Below, piece by piece: positions 27,501 through 35,754 of a DNA stretch of 56,621 nt. Origin of the DNA: Ferruginibacter sp. (GTDB lineage Bacteria > Bacteroidota > Bacteroidia > Chitinophagales > Chitinophagaceae); NCBI GenBank assembly GCA_014379905.1, contig JACMKX010000036.1, positions 1-56,621 of the forward strand, read 5' to 3'. Position numbers and translations under genes: made by a program. Under the pieces are notes generated by a model. The model did not search any database and was not told the DNA's origin. It saw only the letters and a list, made by a program, of their open reading frames with translations. Each line of letters begins with the position of its first letter. Position 1 is the stretch's first letter.

Positions 27501-27532
27501 AAGAGGCTGTCTCAATCCTGAGACAGCCTCTT
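27501..27532. terminator. Strong bidirectional terminator
   Basis: Arms AAGAGGCTGTCTCA (27501-27514) and TGAGACAGCCTCTT (27519-27532) pair perfectly over 14 bp. It lies between convergent metK and the lipoprotein gene at 27564 and can serve both. Confidence 0.8.
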
Positions 27533-27563
27533 AAACATTTTATATGACATGGCACTGCTAAAC

Positions 27564-28151
27564 CTATGATTTTACTTTTGCTTTAAAAACATCGCCATTT
27601 GGCAAAAATTTCACTTTGGCTTTCTCTTCGCCTTTTTTCATTTCCACTTCATACATATCCATATTCTTATCATTTTCTTTATCTATTTCTACTACTTCAA
27701 AACCCGGGAAACCATCTGCAATGGCTTTGCTTACTGCCAGTGGTAAACCCTTGATATCTTTAAAAGGAGTAGTCGTTTTTATCCAGTCTCCTTCGGGTGT
27801 ATACCAGGTTGAATAAGGGATACCGTCCATTTCATAATTGGCAAAATAATAGTCTTTATCCGTATCCCAATTGTCCTCTTCAATTGGATCATATTTAACC
27901 CACTCCACTTTATCGGCTTTCACAAATTTCTCCTCAAAAGTAGTTGCAACCTGGGCCGGAACAGCTGTTTTTGTGACAACAGTTCTATTGCCATCACCAC
28001 TATACCTTACCGTAGTTACTTTATTTTCATCAGTCTTTGCTACTGTTGTAGTTTCAGCATCCGGTGTTTTGTCATCCTTTTTAGCATCATCGCATGATGT
28101 TACCAACAATACTGTAGATAATAAGGCCGGGAAATAATTTAAAAATTTCAT
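27564..28151 (-). CDS. PepSY-like lipoprotein
   Basis: 195 residues from the ATG at 28151. The signal MKFLNYFPALLSTVLLVTSC is followed by DDAKKDD, so it is a lipoprotein. After an acidic, Thr-rich linker come one or two PepSY-like (BLIP-type) repeats: FEEKFVKADKVEWVKYD with a W/Y-rich strand, then AVSKAIADGFPGFEVVEIDK with YEVEMKKGEEKAKVKFLPNG. These domains are common as periplasmic proteins in Bacteroidota; the binding partner is unknown. A 261-bp AT-rich gap with no gene separates it from the divergent rlmB. Confidence 0.8.
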   Translation of the reverse strand: MKFLNYFPALLSTVLLVTSCDDAKKDDKTPDAETTTVAKTDENKVTTVRYSGDGNRTVVTKTAVPAQVATTFEEKFVKADKVEWVKYDPIEEDNWDTDKDYYFANYEMDGIPYSTWYTPEGDWIKTTTPFKDIKGLPLAVSKAIADGFPGFEVVEIDKENDKNMDMYEVEMKKGEEKAKVKFLPNGDVFKAKVKS

Positions 28152-28412
28152 AATTGATAGTTTGTTTGCAAAACACAAAGGAAAATTATGCCAATAAGCA
28201 GATTTTGATGTTTCGATTTAAGAGGATTATTGTCGTAATTAATTGATTTATAATTATATAATTACAAAATTTTTTGTTTAATGTTATTTCTCTAAATAGG
28301 TATTATTGGTACTTTGTTGCAAAGAAAGACCTGTATTCAGGCAACAAATTCCACAGTGCCGACATCAATTAAATGAGTCAGAATCCTTAGATAAATCAGC
28401 TAATTTTGCCCG

Positions 28413-29186
28413 ATGAAAAATTTCAGGCACCAGCACAGCCGCCCAAAAAAGAATACATTAGTCGTAGGCAGGGCTGCTATTATACAGGCTTTAAAGGAAG
28501 GAAAACAACTTGAACGCATTTATATGCAAACAACCGTGCATGGGGAAGTAATTGATGAAATAAAAAAACTGGCTGCAATAAACCTCGTACCCATCAATAA
28601 AGTGCCGGTTGAAAAGCTAAATAACCTTAATGTAAGCAACCACGAGGGTGTTGTGGCACAAATTTCCAAAATACAATACCAGGACCTGCAATCAGTGATT
28701 TCATTTGTGGTAGAAAATGGTGAAATACCCTTGTTTATAATTTTGGACGGCATTACAGATATCCGAAACATTGGCGCTATTGCCCGCAGTGCCTATGCAA
28801 TGGGGGTTCAGGCTATTATTATTCCGGATAAGGGTGTAGGTGCTTTAAATGAAGATGCTATCCTTACTTCTGCCGGTGCCCTGGAGCAGATAGCCGTGTG
28901 CAGGGTACAAAGTTTAATGAAAGCAGTGGATGATCTTCACCTGAATGGGGTAAAAGTTTTTGCGAGCGAGATGACGGCAAAGGCAAAATCCTATGATTGC
29001 AATTTTGCGGATCCCTGTGCTATTGTAATGGGTGGAGAGGAGCATGGTATTTATCCTACGCTCTTAAAAATATGTGATGAAAGTTTTCAAATTCCAATGC
29101 CGGGCAATTTCGAATCGTTGAATGTGTCTGTAGCTACCGGTATAATACTATACGAAGCGGTGAGGCAGAGACAGGCCATTAAATAA
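28413..29186 (+). CDS. rlmB: TrmH/RlmB-family 23S rRNA 2'-O-methyltransferase
   Basis: 257 residues. The N-terminal substrate-binding domain begins TLVVGRAAIIQALKEGKQLERIYM, and the SPOUT knot is shown by LDGITDIRNIGAIARSAYAMG, IVMGGEEHGIYPTLLK and the SAM-binding IPMPGNFESLNVSVATGIIL. It methylates the 2'-OH of a guanosine, G2251 in E. coli 23S rRNA; the exact site here is by homology. A TAATTTTG box lies at 28401-28408, 5 bp before the ATG. The HMG-CoA-lyase-like gene follows after 6 bp. Confidence 0.9.
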   Translation: MKNFRHQHSRPKKNTLVVGRAAIIQALKEGKQLERIYMQTTVHGEVIDEIKKLAAINLVPINKVPVEKLNNLNVSNHEGVVAQISKIQYQDLQSVISFVVENGEIPLFIILDGITDIRNIGAIARSAYAMGVQAIIIPDKGVGALNEDAILTSAGALEQIAVCRVQSLMKAVDDLHLNGVKVFASEMTAKAKSYDCNFADPCAIVMGGEEHGIYPTLLKICDESFQIPMPGNFESLNVSVATGIILYEAVRQRQAIK

Positions 29187-29192
29187 AAATGA

Positions 29193-30059
29193 GTGAGCAA
29201 CAAAGAAAAAAAAATATCATTGATAGAATGTCCCCGTGATGCTATGCAGGGCTGGGCGCATTTTATTCCAACCGAAAAAAAGATCAGTTACATCAATGAA
29301 TTGCTTAAAGTAGGGTTTGATACGTTGGATTTTGGAAGTTTCGTTTCTCCCAAAACCATTCCTCAAATGGCTGATACAAAAGAAGTGATCGGTAACCTGG
29401 AATTAGGAAACAGCCATACGAAATTGCTGGCAATTATTGCCAATGAAAGAGGGGCGCAGGATGCCGTGTTGTACGATAAAATTTCTTACCTGGGATTTCC
29501 TTTTTCTGTTTCTGAAACATTTCAAAAAAGAAATACCAATTCATCCATTGAAGAATCTTTAGAAAGGGTAGAAGCCATTCAAAATCTTTGCATAAAAAAT
29601 AAGAAAGAACTGGTAGTGTATATTTCTATGGGATTTGGTAATCCTTACGGAGATCTGTATAACGAAGAAATTGTTTTTACCTGGGTGAATAAACTGGAGG
29701 CAATGGGCATCCGTATTATTTCCCTGGCTGATACTGTAGGGCTTGCAACAGCGGAACAGGTTTTATCTGTAACAAAAACATTGACAGCGGCCCTGCCCGG
29801 GACGGAAATAGGCGTTCACTTGCATTCTACTACATTCAATTGGAAAGCCAAGACTGATGCAGCTTTGGAAGCTGGATGTTTACGTTTTGATGGTGCGCTA
29901 AAAGGCATCGGTGGCTGCCCTATGGCAGACGATGTGTTGGTAGGCAATATGGATACAGAATTAATGATCCCTTATTTTGAAGAAAAAGGATTGCTGGAAG
30001 GGTTGAATAAGGAAGCGCTGGAAAGCTGTAGCAGGATGGCATCCGAAATCTTTGTATAG
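29193..30059 (+). CDS. mvaB: Hydroxymethylglutaryl-CoA lyase
   Basis: 288 residues with a GTG start at 29193; an in-frame TGA lies directly before it, so this is the first possible start. The TIM-barrel HMGL fold is visible: SLIECPRDAMQGW, VGFDTLDFGSFVSPKTIPQMADT, YISMGFGNPYGD, ADTVG, the metal site GVHLHST and the catalytic Cys in GIGGCPMADD. It splits HMG-CoA to acetoacetate and acetyl-CoA, the last step of leucine breakdown. It lies 6 bp after rlmB, probably in its transcript although the functions differ. Confidence 0.88.
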   Translation: MSNKEKKISLIECPRDAMQGWAHFIPTEKKISYINELLKVGFDTLDFGSFVSPKTIPQMADTKEVIGNLELGNSHTKLLAIIANERGAQDAVLYDKISYLGFPFSVSETFQKRNTNSSIEESLERVEAIQNLCIKNKKELVVYISMGFGNPYGDLYNEEIVFTWVNKLEAMGIRIISLADTVGLATAEQVLSVTKTLTAALPGTEIGVHLHSTTFNWKAKTDAALEAGCLRFDGALKGIGGCPMADDVLVGNMDTELMIPYFEEKGLLEGLNKEALESCSRMASEIFV

Positions 30060-30228
30060 ATATACAAGAATTTTAAAAAAAATACCCGAATTATAATTTG
30101 GCATCTAAAATATTCTTCGTTCTGAATTGTTAATTTTTACGATGAGTTTTGCACAATGAAATAATTCATATAATTAGGCAAAATAAAAATTCGGGTACTT
30201 CGTGCAATTCGATTAATTATTGATAAAT

Positions 30229-31200
30229 ATGGACTTTCATTTAGAATTTACCCCCAAACCTTTCGATACAAAGATCGCACATGAACACAAATTGTTCCTG
30301 GCTGGTTCCTGTTTTACAGAACAGATTGGCAGCAAGTTGGCGGCACATAAATTTCGCATCATTGACAATCCCAATGGTATTTTATTTAATCCTGTAAGTA
30401 TTGCTAAGTCTGTTGTTTCTTATATAGAAAATAAACTCTACACAGAAGCAGATCTTTTTTATTCCAATGAATTATGGGGGAGCTGGGAACACCATACCCG
30501 TTTCTCCGGCGTAAGCAAAGAAGAGACGCTCCATTTAATCAATAATTCTCAAAAAGCAGCACAGGAATTTTTAAAAGAGGCAGACTGGCTTTTACTAACA
30601 TTGGGCTCAGCCTTTGTATACCAACTGGAAAACAACCAGGTAGTAGCCAATTGCCATAAAGTACCTACAGATAAATTCCGGAAAAGATTATTGTCGCCGG
30701 AAGAAGTGATCACCACACTCGATACGTTGATCCATCGTCTTAAAAATTTTAATCCCGGGCTTAAAATAATGTTTACCATAAGTCCTGTACGGCATTTGCG
30801 GGATGGTTTTGTTGAAAATAACCGGAGCAAATCAACCCTCATTCATGCGGTGCATCATCTGGTAGATAAATTTGGCGGGCTGTATTATTTCCCCGCTTAT
30901 GAACTGATCATTGATGACCTGCGGGACTATCGTTTTTTTGCAGAAGACATGGTGCATCCCAATTATGCAGCTACCAGTTATGTGTGGGAAAAATTTGTTG
31001 CTGCCTGTATTGATGAACCGGCTCAGTCATTAATGAAAGAAATCAACATCATTAATGCGGCTAAAAATCACAAGGCTTTTAATCCGGCATCTGAAGCGCA
31101 TAAAAAATTTTTACACAACAACCTTGTACGGGTAAAGAACCTGGAAGAAAAATTTTCCTATATCAATTTTGAAAAAGAGAAAATTTATTTCTCCAATTAA
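30229..31200 (+). CDS. GSCFA-domain protein
   Basis: 323 residues from the ATG at 30229; a TTG three codons upstream is less likely. The name motif appears as LFLAGSCFTEQIG at residues about 20-32, followed by NPNGILFNPVSI and LLTLGSAFVYQ. TISPVRHLRDG and EDMVHPN complete an SGNH-hydrolase-like set of blocks. No signal peptide is seen. It is a family of Bacteroidota and Proteobacteria with unknown substrate. It stands alone, with a 169-bp AT-rich upstream region and a long hairpin downstream. Confidence 0.85.
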   Translation: MDFHLEFTPKPFDTKIAHEHKLFLAGSCFTEQIGSKLAAHKFRIIDNPNGILFNPVSIAKSVVSYIENKLYTEADLFYSNELWGSWEHHTRFSGVSKEETLHLINNSQKAAQEFLKEADWLLLTLGSAFVYQLENNQVVANCHKVPTDKFRKRLLSPEEVITTLDTLIHRLKNFNPGLKIMFTISPVRHLRDGFVENNRSKSTLIHAVHHLVDKFGGLYYFPAYELIIDDLRDYRFFAEDMVHPNYAATSYVWEKFVAACIDEPAQSLMKEINIINAAKNHKAFNPASEAHKKFLHNNLVRVKNLEEKFSYINFEKEKIYFSN

Positions 31201-31210
31201 TGTATAAAAA

Positions 31211-31286
31211 AAGAATCTTGATGAGTTATGAAGAGTGAGCCACTGTCTTGCAGTGACCCACTCTTCATGGATTCATCACGATTCTT
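31211..31286. repeat. Long imperfect palindrome sharing its loop with 2633-2697
   Basis: An outer pair AAGAATCTTGATGA (31211-31224) with TCATCACGATTCTT (31273-31286) has one mismatch. An inner pair GAAGAGTG (31230-31237) with CACTCTTC (31259-31266) surrounds the core CACTGTCTTGCAGTGA, which differs by one base from the core at 2653-2668. It lies between convergent genes. Confidence 0.75.
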
Positions 31287-31301
31287 AAACCGGCCTCCTG
31301 A

Positions 31302-31638
31302 TTATTGTTTTATAAAACTCCTGTTCATCGTTCTCTTATTCTTTATGATCTCTAACCTATACATGCCATTTGAAAGTGATTGAATTGAAATGGGCTGCTT
31401 ACTTGTTAAACCTTTCAACACTATCCTGCCATGTGCGAACAGGCCTGGTGGCTGCATCACCGGAGGTGAGGGGAGAACCCTGCGGGCATGTGTTGCGCCC
31501 GGCAGCATCTGTACCAGGGAAGGCAGTGGTGTAACTACCGCTTCCTACCTTAACCGTTTGCGCATGAGTTTGTAAAACAGATAAGTGAAGCAGGAGGAGG
31601 AGGAGTATCCATCCTCCCCTGGGGGAATTTTTTTTCAT
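31302..31638 (-). pseudogene. Remnant of a type IX secreted protein: signal peptide and sorting tail with the middle deleted
   Basis: The start at 31638 gives a signal peptide (MKKNSPRGGWILLLLLLHLSVLQTHAQ) and the head KVGSGSYTTAFPGTDAAGRN, as in large secreted glycoside-hydrolase-like proteins of this phylum. This frame stops at 31399. In another frame the sequence then reads GRIVLKGLTSKQPISIQSLS and GMYRLEIIKNKRTMNRSFIK, which is the end of a type IX secretion type A sorting domain. Nothing of the catalytic middle remains. The two parts meet in different frames near 31440, so the product is lost. Confidence 0.65.
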
Positions 31639-31824
31639 AAATGGCAAGTTTAGAAATTAAATAATGAACTACTAAGTTGCCATTTCAGATAAGGGAATGC
31701 AAGAAAATTGCTACATCAAAAATACAACAGCAATCGTGAGCGCAGGCTTTTTGCTACTTCAATTCTTACGACTACGTATTTATACTTTGTGGGTTGCATG
31801 GTGAATTTATCATCAGCTTTGTGA

Positions 31825-31882
31825 TTTCAGGTCGACCACCTACCCATAAGGTGGTCGACCTGAAAACAAGGTGGTCGACCTT
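31825..31882. repeat. GGTCGACC palindrome in three copies
   Basis: Arms TTTCAGGTCGACCACC (31825-31840) and GGTGGTCGACCTGAAA (31850-31865) pair perfectly over 16 bp. A third copy AAGGTGGTCGACCTT lies at 31868-31882. No gene is seen in 31639-31892; the rest of the stretch is AT-rich. Confidence 0.75.
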
Positions 31883-31892
31883 AAGTATATCA

Positions 31893-32507
31893 TCAATGTA
31901 TCCTGTCGCCTCTCACTTCCTCACTTTTCATTAATATCTTTTCATGATCCAGCCATTGTTGCCAGCGTTTGCGCACAGTTGTTTTATCAATATAATGTTC
32001 TGCAAGCGTAATAAATAAAGTATAATGTCCTGCTTCACTCTCCATAAATTTGCGGTAGAAGTTGCGCATGTATTCATCATCCAGCCCTTCGCTCAATCTT
32101 TTAAAGCGTTCACAACTGCGGGCTTCTATCAGTGCCATTAGTAGCATCTGGTCTAAAAAACGATCATCAGGGCCACCATCTTTTTTTTGAAATTGAAGGA
32201 GTTTGTTTACATAAATATCTTTTCGCTGGCGCCCAAGTTTCAAACCTCTTTTTTTTAATTCGGCCAATACCTGGCGAAAATGCCCCCATTCTTCCGTAAC
32301 GATCGGGCTCAGTTCCTCCACCATTAATTCTTTTTCAGAATTTTTAGTGATGAGCGTGATACAGGTAGTAGCAGCCTTTTGTTCACAATACGCATGGTCT
32401 GTCAGGATCTCTTCCAGTTGTATTTCTGCCAGGTTTACCCAGCGTGGATCGGTGGGTAGTTTCAGTCCCAATATATTTTTTACATCAAGGTTGAGTTCTT
32501 TGTTCAT
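31893..32507 (-). CDS. miaE: tRNA-(ms2io6A)-hydroxylase
   Basis: 204 residues. The ferritin-like di-iron pattern is visible: DHAYCEQKAATTCITLI, VTEEWGHFRQVL, MALIEARSCERFKRLSEG and FMESEAGHYTLFITLAEHYI, giving the Glu/His ligands on four helices. It hydroxylates the isoprenyl side chain of 2-methylthio-N6-isopentenyladenosine at tRNA position 37. The start MNKELNLDVKNILGL fits the family. It needs products of miaA and miaB, which are not here. A TAATTTTG motif lies just upstream on the minus strand. Confidence 0.9.
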   Translation of the reverse strand: MNKELNLDVKNILGLKLPTDPRWVNLAEIQLEEILTDHAYCEQKAATTCITLITKNSEKELMVEELSPIVTEEWGHFRQVLAELKKRGLKLGRQRKDIYVNKLLQFQKKDGGPDDRFLDQMLLMALIEARSCERFKRLSEGLDDEYMRNFYRKFMESEAGHYTLFITLAEHYIDKTTVRKRWQQWLDHEKILMKSEEVRGDRIH

Positions 32508-32554
32508 AGTACAAAATTAGTAGTATCTCTAATTGAAATGAATATTACCCTGGT

Positions 32555-32664
32555 AGTTGTCAGCTTGCCCCGATAGCTATCGGGACGAAACCGGCGTACA
32601 CCCACTTTTTAACTTCGCCTTCTACATGCTCCCACGCTTTGCGGGGCAGGCAGGGCTGACAACT
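32555..32664. mobile_element. MITE-like element with terminal inverted repeats
   Basis: About 110 bp bounded by AGTTGTCAGC (32555-32564) and GCTGACAACT (32655-32664), followed inward by TGCCCC/GGGGCA. It contains the palindrome CCCGATAGCTATCGGG, a sequence I know to recur in intergenic DNA of the phylum. It is non-coding and lies between divergent miaE and the acylase gene. Flanking target duplication is not clear. Confidence 0.55.
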
Positions 32665-32736
32665 TTCAAATTAAAAAAGATAAAAATTATTATTTATTGA
32701 AGTCAACATTTTTACATTATTTTACACGTAACATAA

Positions 32737-35172
32737 ATGCTTATGAGATTGATCCCACTGTTAATTAGTGCTACTATAACTGCTACACTTGTTATTCTTT
32801 TCAATACAAAATTAATTTTACCCGCCGCATTGGGGAAATTACTGGCACCTCAGCAGGGTCTCTGGCAAAATGCAGAACCTGCCGCCCAGGATTTTTCGGC
32901 AGATCTCAAATTTGACCAGTTAAAAGGAAAAGCCGAAGTATATTTTGATGATCGTCTTGTGCCGCACGTTTTTGCAGAAAATGAAACAGATGCATATTTC
33001 ATACAGGGTTACCTGCACGCAAAATTCCGGCTCTGGCAAATGGATCTGCAGGTACGCTCTGCTGCAGGTCGTGCAAGTGAAATAGCCGGTGAAATAGCGA
33101 TCAATCATGACAGGGAATTTCGCAGGCTGGGAATGGTGTATGGAGCAGAAAAATCTCTAAAGAAAATGGAAGCCGACCCCTTAATAAAGGCAACCTGCGA
33201 TGCGTATACTGCGGGAGTGAATGAATACATTAAATCATTAACTGTTGCAACACTTCCCCTGGAATACAAACTCATTGGTTACGAACCTGAATTATGGAGT
33301 AATTTTAAAACAGCCCTGTTTCTCAAATACATGAGTTATGATCTTGCTGCAAGAGAAACAGATTTCGAAATGACCAATGCAAAGCAATTTTTTAGTAAGG
33401 AAGATTTTGACCTCCTGTATCCCGTTATTCAGGACTCGCTGGATCCTATTGTGCCCAAAGGAACCCTGTTTACAACGCCGGGTGTTGTAACAAAACCTCC
33501 GGCTTCCGCAGATTCATTGTATTTAACCTCACTTGTAAATATTGACAAAGTTAACAACCCCGATCCGGGAAACGGTAGTAATAACTGGGCCGTAAGCGGA
33601 AGTAAAACAGAGAGTGGAGCACCTATTTTGTGCAATGATCCGCATTTGGGTTTAAACCTGCCTTCACTCTGGTACGAAATGCAATTGAGTACGCCCGCCT
33701 TCAACGCATATGGAGCCAGTTTCCCGGGAGCGCCAAGTATTATTATTGGGTTCAACGATAGTTGTGCTTTTGGATTTACCAATGGCGGAAGGGACGTAAG
33801 AGATTATTATGAAATAAAGTTTAAAGATGAAAGCAGAAAGGAATATTGGTTTGACAGTGCCTGGAAGCAAACTGATTTCCGGTATGAAGCAATAAAAATT
33901 GCAGGCAAGCCAACTATGATTGATACGGTTGCATACACCATTTTTGGCCCCGTGATGTTTGATAAAAGTTATTCAGGAAAAAGAACAGATAACAAAACCA
34001 ATTATGCAGTGCGTTGGAAAGCCCATGATGAAAGCAACGAGCTATTGATTTTTACAAAACTCAACAATGCAAAAAATTATGCCGATTACCAGGAAGCTGT
34101 TGTAAACCTTCATACGCCGGGGCAGAATGTAATTTTTGCTTCCAAGAGCGGGGATATTGCCATAAGAACACAGGGAGAATGGCCTGCAAAATGGAAAGGC
34201 CAGGGTGATTTTGTAATGCCGGGCACAGACAGCAGTTATATGTGGCAGGGCATGATTCCAGACATCGAGACGCCATTTCAATATAATCCTGAACGTGGAT
34301 TTGTAAGCAGTGCCAATCAACGGCCTGTTGATTCTACTTATCCATATTATTTAGGAAGAGAATATCCCACACCGAGAGGTGCGCTAGTTAACCGCATGCT
34401 GGCAGACAGCAATAAATTTACGCCGGAGCGCATGATGAAAATGCAGACGGATAATTACAACATTTTTGCAGAATGGGCCAAGCCTTTATTCCTCAAAAAT
34501 ATAGATGAATCACTGTTGTCTGAAAATGAACAAAAATATTTCCGGTTAATGAAGAACTGGGATCTGCGGAGTGATCCCGCTTCAACAGGAGCAACTGTAT
34601 TTGTATTAGCCTGGGAAAACCTGCGGCCTGTTATTTTGGATGATGAATTTGCCAAAGCGCCGCAACCGGTGATGGCACCATTTGAAAGTACATTGCTGGA
34701 ATCTCTTTTAAGGGATAGCGCCTGGAAATTTATTGATAATATTAATACAGCCGCAAAAGAAACACTGCCTGACATTTGTATGCTTGCATTTAAGAATGCG
34801 GCTAAAAAAATAATGATCGCTGAAGCCGCCGGTAAACTGGAGTGGGCAAAATACAAAGACACGCATGTGGATCATCTTGTTAAAATAAAAGAATTCAGCA
34901 GCCTGCATTTGCCGGTAGGAGGTGGTAGTAATATTATAAATGCGGCAAGAGAGAACCATGGCCCCAGCTGGCGCATGATTGTAAGTCTTACTCAGAAAAC
35001 AGCCGCCTACGGAATTTATCCAGGCGGGCAAAGTGGTAACCCCGGCAGTCGTTTTTACAACAACTTTGTAAATGATTGGGCTGCGGGTAAATATTATACT
35101 TTGTGGATGATGACAAATGAAGAAACCGGTGATAGAAAGGTGAAATGGAAAATGAGTTTTAGCAAAAGTTAG
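32737..35172 (+). CDS. Penicillin acylase family Ntn hydrolase
   Basis: 811 residues with an N-terminal membrane anchor or signal (LIPLLISATITATLVILF). The S45 layout is complete: the alpha chain with VPHVFAENETDAYFIQGYLHAKFRLWQMDL, a spacer, and the autoproteolytic site at Ser281 in GNGSNNWAVSGSKT, whose Ser becomes the N-terminal nucleophile of the beta chain. NDPHLGLNLPSLWYE and YGIYPGGQSGNPGS near the end are also typical. The family hydrolyses amides, including penicillin side chains, acyl-homoserine lactones and lipopeptides; which one is open. It is expected in the periplasm. Confidence 0.93.
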   Translation: MLMRLIPLLISATITATLVILFNTKLILPAALGKLLAPQQGLWQNAEPAAQDFSADLKFDQLKGKAEVYFDDRLVPHVFAENETDAYFIQGYLHAKFRLWQMDLQVRSAAGRASEIAGEIAINHDREFRRLGMVYGAEKSLKKMEADPLIKATCDAYTAGVNEYIKSLTVATLPLEYKLIGYEPELWSNFKTALFLKYMSYDLAARETDFEMTNAKQFFSKEDFDLLYPVIQDSLDPIVPKGTLFTTPGVVTKPPASADSLYLTSLVNIDKVNNPDPGNGSNNWAVSGSKTESGAPILCNDPHLGLNLPSLWYEMQLSTPAFNAYGASFPGAPSIIIGFNDSCAFGFTNGGRDVRDYYEIKFKDESRKEYWFDSAWKQTDFRYEAIKIAGKPTMIDTVAYTIFGPVMFDKSYSGKRTDNKTNYAVRWKAHDESNELLIFTKLNNAKNYADYQEAVVNLHTPGQNVIFASKSGDIAIRTQGEWPAKWKGQGDFVMPGTDSSYMWQGMIPDIETPFQYNPERGFVSSANQRPVDSTYPYYLGREYPTPRGALVNRMLADSNKFTPERMMKMQTDNYNIFAEWAKPLFLKNIDESLLSENEQKYFRLMKNWDLRSDPASTGATVFVLAWENLRPVILDDEFAKAPQPVMAPFESTLLESLLRDSAWKFIDNINTAAKETLPDICMLAFKNAAKKIMIAEAAGKLEWAKYKDTHVDHLVKIKEFSSLHLPVGGGSNIINAARENHGPSWRMIVSLTQKTAAYGIYPGGQSGNPGSRFYNNFVNDWAAGKYYTLWMMTNEETGDRKVKWKMSFSKS

Positions 35173-35197
35173 ATACGTTTGTTTTATTAAATTGAAA

Positions 35198-35563
35198 ATG
35201 TACAGCATGAAATTTATTGTCTCCCTGATATTAACTGGCTTATTAAGTTTTGCTGCCTGCCTTTACTTGCCCTGGTGGAGCATTTCCATTGTGGCGTTTG
35301 TAGTGGCTGCACTCATACCGCAGAAACCCCTTGCGTCTTTTTTATCAGGGTTTACAGGGCTGTTTATTTTATGGATCAGTCTTAGCACCTGGATCAGCAA
35401 CGCCAATGAACATATACTGGCGCATAAAATATCAATGCTAATCATTAAAATGGATAATGTTGTTATGCTGGTGTTGGTAACAGCTTTGATAGGTGCGCTG
35501 GTAGCAGGAATGGGCGCCTTAACAGGTTCGTTTTTACGCAAAAAACAGGTCCCGAAGTCGTAG
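35198..35563 (+). CDS. Small membrane protein of unknown function
   Basis: 121 residues from ATG 35198; ATG 35207 (MKFIVSLIL) is also possible. It has four hydrophobic segments, with WISIVAF-like turns and a short basic tail (RKKQVPKS). It lies 25 bp after the acylase gene and is probably co-transcribed. No family is recognised. Confidence 0.7.
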   Translation: MYSMKFIVSLILTGLLSFAACLYLPWWSISIVAFVVAALIPQKPLASFLSGFTGLFILWISLSTWISNANEHILAHKISMLIIKMDNVVMLVLVTALIGALVAGMGALTGSFLRKKQVPKS

Positions 35564-35754
35564 CTTTATCGTTTTAAAAGATGTACTATATAATTAAAGT
35601 TTGATCTCTTTGTAGCAGTTTGTAACTTTTATAAAGGGCTACGTTCTCGCTAATAATATAATCGCAGGAACAGTAATCCCGATGAATTTGTTAAAGTTGT
35701 TCCGGCTTTTTCTACATCAAACGATAATGTATTTATCTTCAGTCAAATTGTTTT

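Noticed and set aside
31399..31638. Intact small secreted protein of 79 residues
   Set aside because: The head matches the beginning of large secreted proteins and the sorting-tail sequence follows directly in another frame.
31825..31882. CRISPR-like array
   Set aside because: Only three copies of a palindrome, with no regular spacers.
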